Part shown: positions 33,501 to 37,839 of the stretch, in pieces
Layout: each line of letters starts with the position of its first letter
How positions within the stretch are numbered: position 1 is the stretch's first letter
Origin: an uncultured Acidimicrobiaceae bacterium
Lineage (GTDB): Bacteria > Actinomycetota > Acidimicrobiia > Spongiisociales > UBA5794
Reading direction: 5' to 3'
Assembly (NCBI GenBank): GCA_947258375.1
Contig: CAMYIJ010000072.1
Location: 1-37,839, forward strand
DNA: 37,839 bases
Notes under the pieces: generated by a model
The model's database searches: none
The model's input: only the letters and a program-made list of their open reading frames with translations
What the model was told of the DNA's origin: nothing
Program-made: the position numbers and the translations under genes

Positions 33501-34742
33501 GCGAGTCTGCACGCCTACCTGCTCGATTTCGACGATCAGCGGCTCGGCCCTCTCGAAGCCCTGCCGCACGTCGGGGCCGTCATCGGCGCCGGCGAACGAG
33601 ATCGGCAGGTGCGGCTCCTGCGGTATCTCCTGCGAGAGGTGGCGGAACGACGGGAGTTGGCGTCCACGTCACCCGACCGTCTGGAAGGTAAGCCCCGGAT
33701 CGTCGTTGGCGTGGACAACTTCGCCGGTTTCCGGGCGGCCTTCGATGATCCGGCAGACATGGCCATCAAGGAGTCGCTGGGCCGGATAGTGGCCGACGGC
33801 CCCGGGGTTGGTGTCGTAGTCATAGCCACGGCCAAGCAGCCGGTCGACATTCCGGCACAAGTGGCCTCACTCGTACCCGCGAAGTTGGTCATGCAGCTCG
33901 CGGATCGGTATGAGTACACAGGATTGGGAGTAACGGCCGCGGATCCTCCCGAGGTTCCCGGTCGAGCCTTCGAGGCCGGCACCTCGTTCGAGATTCAGCT
34001 GGCCTCAGTCTCCGCCGGCGACATCGCCGAAGTGGTGAGCCCGCTCGACCCTATCGCTCAGGACCACACACCCTGGGCTATCGAACTGCTGCCGACGGAG
34101 ATCAAGATTCCCGACATCGTCGCCGGTGCCGAGGTGTACGACCTCGAGTGGCGTGTCCCGGTTGCCGTCGGCGACGACTCGCTGTCTCCGATCGCGTGGA
34201 CACTCCGTGAAGGCGACCACGTGCTGATCAGCGGTCCGGCTCGATCGGGCAAGAGCACGACGCTGACCACGATTGCCACCGTGTTGCGCTCTGCCCGGCC
34301 CGACATCCACATCACGGCGCTCATACCCCGCCGCAGCCCACTCGCCGATTGTGCCGCTGTCGACACGATCGTTTCCGACCCCGATCAGCTGCTGCGAGCG
34401 CCCGCCGGGTCCGGGGCGGACCAGCTGCACGCCATCCTGATCGACGATGCCGAGGACGTAGAAGACTCCGCAGGAACCCTGGCAGGCCTGATCGCGGATC
34501 GGCATCCGCACTGTCATGTCTTTGCTGCCGGCGTCGGCGACGTGCTCCGCTCGGCCTACGGGCACTGGACCCAGGCAGTGCGCCGCAGCCGTCTTGGCCT
34601 GGCGCTCAACCCGAATCCCACGGCCGACGGAGATCTCTGGCAGACGAGCCTGCCCCGGCGGGGCCCTGCCTTCTTTCCCGTCGGCCGGGGTTACCTCGTC
34701 GCTGCAGGCAGCACGGAGCTGTGCCAGGTGGCGTGGCAATGA
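30567..34742 (+). CDS. FHA-containing FtsK/SpoIIIE-type type VII secretion ATPase (EccC/EssC-like)
   Basis: A 1391-residue single-chain secretion motor. Residues 1-75 form a small domain that is probably ubiquitin- or FHA-like. An FHA-like domain (about 80-170) has GRSIQLPPGVHRVG and LTIEGEPI..LTPGDLVRIENQAYRFML. Two membrane helices are at about 214-233 and 236-252, then a cytoplasmic linker domain and three ATPase modules: Walker A GTTGAGKS (634-641) with LLVVIDEFAAL, a degenerate GVQGSGTSS (955-963) where Lys is Thr, and GPARSGKST (1223-1231) with ILIDDAED. FtsK/SpoIIIE-type motors of this family power export of WXG100 substrates. An N-terminal FHA domain is the EssC (firmicute) plan rather than mycobacterial EccC. 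AGGAGG precedes the ATG. Its stop overlaps the DUF1023 gene start (ATGA). Confidence 0.94.
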   Translation: MATPVQNEVVVARGGEDFEVEVSLADGTMPVGRFLENVFGEQPGCVLVDGFPVSVERPMGDLSLVRGSRLESLSEVRDKPVCMLIGLSGSAAGRSIQLPPGVHRVGCVDVGVQGRGIQGGAACLYVDVDGATRIDPGSGRLTIEGEPIDTIARLTPGDLVRIENQAYRFMLVPPQSEAGGRAAFNRPPRSEFPASLPLLVAPSVPPAAQQPMRFGWGALVIPVLIGGLMALVWNPMMAMFAIFSPAMMLANWYEDRRRTRRTNDETAAGLAAAMTEFAERLGALRHAAHKMAWRSSPGPARLVERIVRRDSRLWQRRHDHTDFMELAIGVGTLAWAPDVSPPEPDRAPAANDLLAASAELPEVPVIVELGDGGVVGIVGHRRRQIEMVRWLITQAAAHHGPSDLALVIVTDHPAEWDWLKWLPHLRIDGDSRRLAVARPGEEADDLLASLLDPADDDLAASRRRGKIGPATLLLIDIEDVTTAATAAVRRALSGEGRRRRCGIALARTVEELPSSCTDIATVDERGVAVLDRPSRAQRVEPIRGWRLAASAARRLARQIGGQDDPELTTSGGNLPDLVSLTDLIGLGSPTADTIVRRWAAAGPTPVPAAPIGTTAEGPLVVDWAGDGPHALLAGTTGAGKSELLRTLVASLAASVDPEHLNFVLIDYKGGSAFDACAGLPHTVGMVTDLDGHLAQRALTCLEAELRHREETLRLVAADDIAAYQQSRADEPLPRLLVVIDEFAALARELPDFMAALVDIAQRGRSLGVHLLLATQRPNGIINDNIRANTNLRISLRVQDVADSMDVLGTSEAAGLSRSRPGRGFLRRGPGDIVAFQSALVTGRSNGSGSAVSVSPFLLAGERSSTAGADGDGGEGPSDLEELVAVVTEAARKAGMRQPRLPWPDPLPATLQLAELNADAAAGRVGRAPIGFVDEPHRQRRGIYSWATDANLLIYGVQGSGTSSALLTAVAAACRAESPASLHAYLLDFDDQRLGPLEALPHVGAVIGAGERDRQVRLLRYLLREVAERRELASTSPDRLEGKPRIVVGVDNFAGFRAAFDDPADMAIKESLGRIVADGPGVGVVVIATAKQPVDIPAQVASLVPAKLVMQLADRYEYTGLGVTAADPPEVPGRAFEAGTSFEIQLASVSAGDIAEVVSPLDPIAQDHTPWAIELLPTEIKIPDIVAGAEVYDLEWRVPVAVGDDSLSPIAWTLREGDHVLISGPARSGKSTTLTTIATVLRSARPDIHITALIPRRSPLADCAAVDTIVSDPDQLLRAPAGSGADQLHAILIDDAEDVEDSAGTLAGLIADRHPHCHVFAAGVGDVLRSAYGHWTQAVRRSRLGLALNPNPTADGDLWQTSLPRRGPAFFPVGRGYLVAAGSTELCQVAWQ

Positions 34743-36256
34743 CGATTGTCGGGATTGATCCAGCCGGATTGGCCGATCTCGGCGCCGTGCTCGACGTGCG
34801 GTCCGACACAATCGAGCGGGCGGCCCTGCGCGCAGTGGATCCGCTCCAGCGGCTGGGACGGGAAAACGCGGCGGATCGGGTCGGCTTCCGGCTCACATCG
34901 ACGGTCGGCACGCTGCGGAGCGCATCGGAAGACTTCCGGTGGCGCATCGATGCCGTACTCGCCGAAACGGCCGCTGCCAGGCAACCGCGCCTGCTGGCCG
35001 CTTCCCATGTCAGCCGGGCGGTGCTGGCAAAGGCAGTGCCGATCGGAGCCGGGCCGCCCGCAGGGCCTGTCGTCGTCTCGGCTGCGACTATCAGGCGCCT
35101 GCTCGACCAGGCGCCCGCGGAGGTCGCCGCGTACTTCGCGTCGCAGACGCGGGAAACCATCGGCGTGCTCACCGCGGCGTTCCCCGCCGCAATCTGCGGA
35201 ATGGACGGCGCCCCGCCGTGGGCGCGGTATGCGGCCAATGACCTGCTGATCGCGCAACGCGTCGCCCTGCTGCGGCAGCGCGCCGCGTCGGTCAGTGACA
35301 CGCTCCTCGCAGGGGGTCTGGTGTGGTTCATGGAGCGCGTCATGGAGGCGCAACTCGACGAGATAAACGGTGAGATCACCGAACTCGAGCTGTGGCTGGC
35401 GGAGGATCGACAGATTCTGCTGTTCGACCCGTCCGGTGACGGCCGTGTCGCCGAGGTGTTTGGTGATCTCGAAGGCGCCGGGAACATCGGCGTCGTAGTC
35501 CCCGGGATCACGAACGATCGTTCGAACTTCAGTGACGGCGCCGGCGGGTTTCGAGCCAGTGCCCGCAGTATCCATGAGCGGGCCGGGGAATTGGGAATCG
35601 ACGATGTTGCGACCATCGCATGGCTTGGGTACGACACCCCCGATGGGGCAGACGCCGTCCTGCGGACTGCCGCCGATGCAGGCCACGGCGACCTGGTGGA
35701 CTTCGTAGCCGGCATGGGCTCACTGCCGGGCCGTCGCCACATAACTGTCATCGGCCACAGCTACGGATCCCTCGTGACAGGCCTGGCGGCTGCGGCCGGG
35801 CTCGCCGCCAATGAGGTGGTGTTCGTCGGCAGCCCCGGCACCGGGCTCGCCCACGCCGATGATGCCAAGTTGAAGCCCGGCGGCGTTGTGTGGGCGGGTC
35901 TGGCCGACGGCGATCTGATCGGGGCCGGTATCGACGTCTCGGAGTACCTCACGCCGGCGCGGCAACTGGAGCAGGCTATCCGCCGGCTGTTCGACTCGCT
36001 CGGCGGCGAGGACGCCAACAGAGAGCTGCACCACGGCGTCAATCCGGCGCACGAGGACTTCGGCGCCCTGGAGATTCACACGGACGGCTCGGCCGGCCAT
36101 TCGGAGTACTTCAAGAAGGGGACGGTCACGATCGACAACCTCGTTTTCATCATTGCCGGCATGGATGCCAGGGTCTCGATCGAGGTTCCGGATGTGATCG
36201 ACATGGCGCCCGGGCCCCTAGGTGAACCGACGCCTCCCGTATCGATCACCGCCTAG
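34739..36256 (+). CDS. DUF1023 alpha/beta hydrolase, WXG-like N-terminus
   Basis: A 505-residue protein. The N-terminal ~270 residues are helical and unlike a hydrolase, with a pattern near WXG-like proteins (LRSASEDFRWRIDAVLAETAA; ITELELWLAED). The C-terminal half has the alpha/beta hydrolase core of DUF1023: GNIGVVVPGITNDRSNF, IAWLGYDTP, and the nucleophile elbow VIGHSYGSL with Ser341, then VFVGSPGTGLAHADD and a C-terminal His in GHSEYF or NPAHEDFG as the likely catalytic base. DUF1023 enzymes are frequent in actinobacterial type VII loci; the substrate is unknown (lipid or ester is a guess). ATG overlaps the ATPase stop by 4 bp, so it belongs to the rightward operon and may be a substrate or wall-modifying partner. 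Confidence 0.88.
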   Translation: MTIVGIDPAGLADLGAVLDVRSDTIERAALRAVDPLQRLGRENAADRVGFRLTSTVGTLRSASEDFRWRIDAVLAETAAARQPRLLAASHVSRAVLAKAVPIGAGPPAGPVVVSAATIRRLLDQAPAEVAAYFASQTRETIGVLTAAFPAAICGMDGAPPWARYAANDLLIAQRVALLRQRAASVSDTLLAGGLVWFMERVMEAQLDEINGEITELELWLAEDRQILLFDPSGDGRVAEVFGDLEGAGNIGVVVPGITNDRSNFSDGAGGFRASARSIHERAGELGIDDVATIAWLGYDTPDGADAVLRTAADAGHGDLVDFVAGMGSLPGRRHITVIGHSYGSLVTGLAAAAGLAANEVVFVGSPGTGLAHADDAKLKPGGVVWAGLADGDLIGAGIDVSEYLTPARQLEQAIRRLFDSLGGEDANRELHHGVNPAHEDFGALEIHTDGSAGHSEYFKKGTVTIDNLVFIIAGMDARVSIEVPDVIDMAPGPLGEPTPPVSITA

Positions 36257-36287
36257 CCTGAGGCTCCGTCACCGTGAGGAGTTCATC

Positions 36288-37055
36288 GTGCACGCCATCG
36301 TCATCAACGCCGTCGGCGGTCCTGAGGTTCTGGAGTGGTCGGAAGCCGCCGAGCCGACGGCCGGGCCCGGTCAAGTCCTGATCGACATTGCTTTTGGCGG
36401 GGTCAACTACATCGACACGTATCACCGCACCGGCCTGTATCCGATGGAGTTGCCTTTCACGCCCGGCCTTGAAGGCGCCGGCACCGTCCTCTCCGTCGGA
36501 GAGGGTGTCGACGAGTCGCTCGTGGGAACCAGAGTGGCGTGGACCGGCGAGATCGGGAGCTATGCCGAACGTGTCGTTGCGCCGGCGAACCGGATCGTGC
36601 CGCTGCCGGACGACGTGTCGTTCGAGTTGGGCGCCGCGGTGATGCTGCAGGGCCTGACAGCCCACTATCTCGCCACCGACACGTATGCGCTGCAGCCCGG
36701 GGATCGCTGCCTGATCCATGCTGCTGCGGGTGGGGTCGGCCGGCTTCTGGTGCAGATCGCCAAACTGGCGGGTGCCGTGGTGTTCGGTACGGTGGGTTCG
36801 GAGGAGAAGGTCGAGATCGCTCGCTCGGCGGGTGCCGATCACGTCATCAACTATCAAACGACGAGCTTCAAGGATGCGATCGAGGAGATCGCCGGGCCGC
36901 ATCCGCTGGCCGTCGTCTATGACGGTGTCGGGGCGGCAACGTTCGACGACGGGCTCGACCTGCTGGCACCGCGCGGCGTGATGGCCACCTTCGGCAATGC
37001 CAGCGGGCCGGTACCACCCGTCAGCCCGCTACGGCTGTCGGCTGGAGGATTCTGA
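36288..37055 (+). CDS. NADPH:quinone oxidoreductase, 3' end missing
   Basis: A zinc-independent quinone oxidoreductase of the medium-chain dehydrogenase/reductase superfamily, which passes electrons from NADPH to quinones. Seen are an N-terminal GroES-like domain (VLIDIAFGGVNYIDTYHRTG, FTPGLEGAGTVLSVGEGV) and the Rossmann domain with AAAGGVGRLLVQIAKL and DGVGAATFDDGLDLL. At MATFGNASGPVPPVSPLRLSAGGF it stops after 255 residues. The family usually continues ~70 residues with a serine-leucine-type strand after LxxxGS, so the C-terminal part is lost. The GTG at 36288 is used: GAGGAG is just before it and conserved sequence starts there. The break coincides with a change in base and codon use near 37050, so truncation by insertion or by a chimeric join is likely. 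Confidence 0.85.
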   Translation: MHAIVINAVGGPEVLEWSEAAEPTAGPGQVLIDIAFGGVNYIDTYHRTGLYPMELPFTPGLEGAGTVLSVGEGVDESLVGTRVAWTGEIGSYAERVVAPANRIVPLPDDVSFELGAAVMLQGLTAHYLATDTYALQPGDRCLIHAAAGGVGRLLVQIAKLAGAVVFGTVGSEEKVEIARSAGADHVINYQTTSFKDAIEEIAGPHPLAVVYDGVGAATFDDGLDLLAPRGVMATFGNASGPVPPVSPLRLSAGGF

Positions 37056-37090
37056 CTGGAGGTAATTGTCGGCGGTCGGGAGACGTACAA
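37045..37090. other. Compositional junction / possible insertion or assembly join
   Basis: The quinone oxidoreductase frame leaves its family pattern at about 37050 and meets TGA 1-2 codons later. Beyond this point A+T-rich codons (AAA, TTT, TAT, AAT) become common and the next gene resembles those of planctomycetes. No target-site duplication or tRNA end was found on this side; the other side is outside the window. Confidence 0.6.
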
Positions 37091-37839
37091 ATGTCAATTA
37101 CGTTAACCGTCGTCGTAGAGAAGTATCTGGCATCCAAAAAACTGTCATCGGGAACTTGCAAGGAATACCGCGCAACCCTGACTAAATGGCTGGCATGGGG
37201 AAAGGGTGTGGGTCTCGATCAGATTGAGCGAACTCACATCCGAGAGTTTCTGGATTGGGTTCACGAACAGGCAAAAGAAGATGGCGGAACGAACGCGGGG
37301 CGAACCGCCAATAAGTCGCGTGAGAACCTCAGGGCGATTCTGTCTTGGGCCTGGGAACACGACTTGGTTGAACACCTTCCACGGTTCCCGAAACCAAAAC
37401 CGCAGAGAGATGTCGCCGGTCGGCATTACCTGACGAAGGCAGATCTCAACGCTTTGTATTTCGCGACGTACCAGATGAAGCGTCCGCGAGGTTGGAAACA
37501 ACATCTAAGTGTTGGACATTATTGGCGTGCGGCGTTGGTTGTCTTTTTCAACTACGGCGTCGACCCGGGTACGCTCTTCAAATGTACGCCGTTTCATGAA
37601 CCGATTTTGTGGAGACACGTGACGTGGAAAGCACAAGCTCCAAACGGTCACGGAAAGGAATCTCGTTACGGTTGGTTGTATTATCGCCGCGTGAAGACGA
37701 AGAAGCAGTTCTATCGACCGATGAATCGAGTTGTCCAAGTTCATTTGAAGAACATCCGGCCATTGGAGCCACAACCCGACGAGCCGGTCTTTTACTGCGG
37801 CAGTTCTCGCCCGAACGAACCGTTTCAACGGTTGTGCGG
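37091..37839 (+). CDS. Tyrosine recombinase/integrase-like protein, C-terminus beyond window
   Basis: An open frame of 249 complete codons runs from ATG to the window edge without a stop. The N-terminal ~95 residues look like a SAM-like core-binding domain (VVVEKYLASKKLSSGTCKEY, then IREFLDWVHEQAKE, NLRAILSWAWEHDLVEHLP), with GRHYLTKADLNALYFAT opening the catalytic domain near residue 118. The segment where the first catalytic Arg is expected (FFNYGVDPGTLFKC) has no clear TGxRxxE motif; the later HxxR and Tyr motifs are beyond the window. Codon use and basic, aromatic-rich style resemble planctomycete integrases, which is an impression from family knowledge. The frame is open across the junction upstream; ATG with GGGAG 9 nt before is the best start. 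It may be active, inactive or part of a different genome. Confidence 0.7.
   Translation, partial: MSITLTVVVEKYLASKKLSSGTCKEYRATLTKWLAWGKGVGLDQIERTHIREFLDWVHEQAKEDGGTNAGRTANKSRENLRAILSWAWEHDLVEHLPRFPKPKPQRDVAGRHYLTKADLNALYFATYQMKRPRGWKQHLSVGHYWRAALVVFFNYGVDPGTLFKCTPFHEPILWRHVTWKAQAPNGHGKESRYGWLYYRRVKTKKQFYRPMNRVVQVHLKNIRPLEPQPDEPVFYCGSSRPNEPFQRLC

Noticed and set aside
34349..34738. N-terminal extension of the DUF1023 hydrolase
   Set aside because: It reads through the ATPase gene in another frame and is Arg/Pro-rich; the ATGA overlap start at 34739 is supported by family sequence.
1..37839. tRNA or rRNA genes
   Set aside because: No cloverleaf with a TTC-rich arm and CCA-type end, and no conserved rRNA segment was seen on either strand by reading; a covariance search would be decisive.

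Overview
This is a high-GC stretch that looks like the chromosome of an actinobacterium. The indications are WXG100 proteins next to an FtsK/SpoIIIE-type secretion ATPase, a DUF1023 hydrolase, a DUF4328 membrane protein, frequent GTG/TTG starts, ATGA/GTGA gene overlaps, and several genes whose -10 box sits only 6-8 nt before the start codon (leaderless style). A deep-branching lineage such as Acidimicrobiia would fit, but that is inference. The last ~790 bases have lower GC and a different codon style and do not seem to belong to the same genome background.

Layout. 1-275: a higher-order tandem repeat and the leader of a CBS-domain gene. 653-5894 (minus): a four-gene run of zinc-ribbon/DUF4328 membrane protein, LOG-family protein, HerA-like ATPase and a small unknown protein. 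5988-7441: small membrane proteins and a cytidylyltransferase-like protein. 7442-7735: a strongly palindromic intergenic element. 7736-12384 (minus): a large class III cyclase/AAA/TPR signalling protein whose stop overlaps the start of nadC. 12647-23941: one gene of 3764 codons for a secreted mosaic protein (beta-helix modules, two nested beta-sandwich domains, 32 PIAN[L/I] pentapeptides, a PPC-like domain, a gingipain/caspase-fold C25-like protease, Ig/PKD-like modules and a C-terminal post-COAP-1-like domain). 24055-25574: xseA-xseB. 25637-26023: a small unknown protein.

26121-36256 is a compact type VII secretion-like locus built around a divergent promoter at 29764-29846. Rightward run WXG100 protein, second WXG-like protein, FHA-containing EccC/EssC ATPase and DUF1023 alpha/beta hydrolase. 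Leftward run a membrane LysM protein, a TcpC-like membrane protein, a WXG-like substrate candidate and an EspG-like chaperone candidate. EccB, EccD, EccE and mycosin are not in the window. An 18-bp perfect palindrome lies between the -35 and -10 boxes of the leftward promoter and suggests a dedicated regulator.

36288-37055 encodes a quinone oxidoreductase that stops abruptly after about 255 of the usual ~325 residues, at a point where the sequence character changes. From 37091 to the window end runs an incomplete tyrosine-recombinase gene of planctomycete-like style. This is either a mobile-element insertion or a chimeric assembly join.

The strongest candidates for something undescribed are the giant PIANL/protease protein, the divergent type VII-like locus with its operator, and the palindromic intergenic element at 7442-7735.
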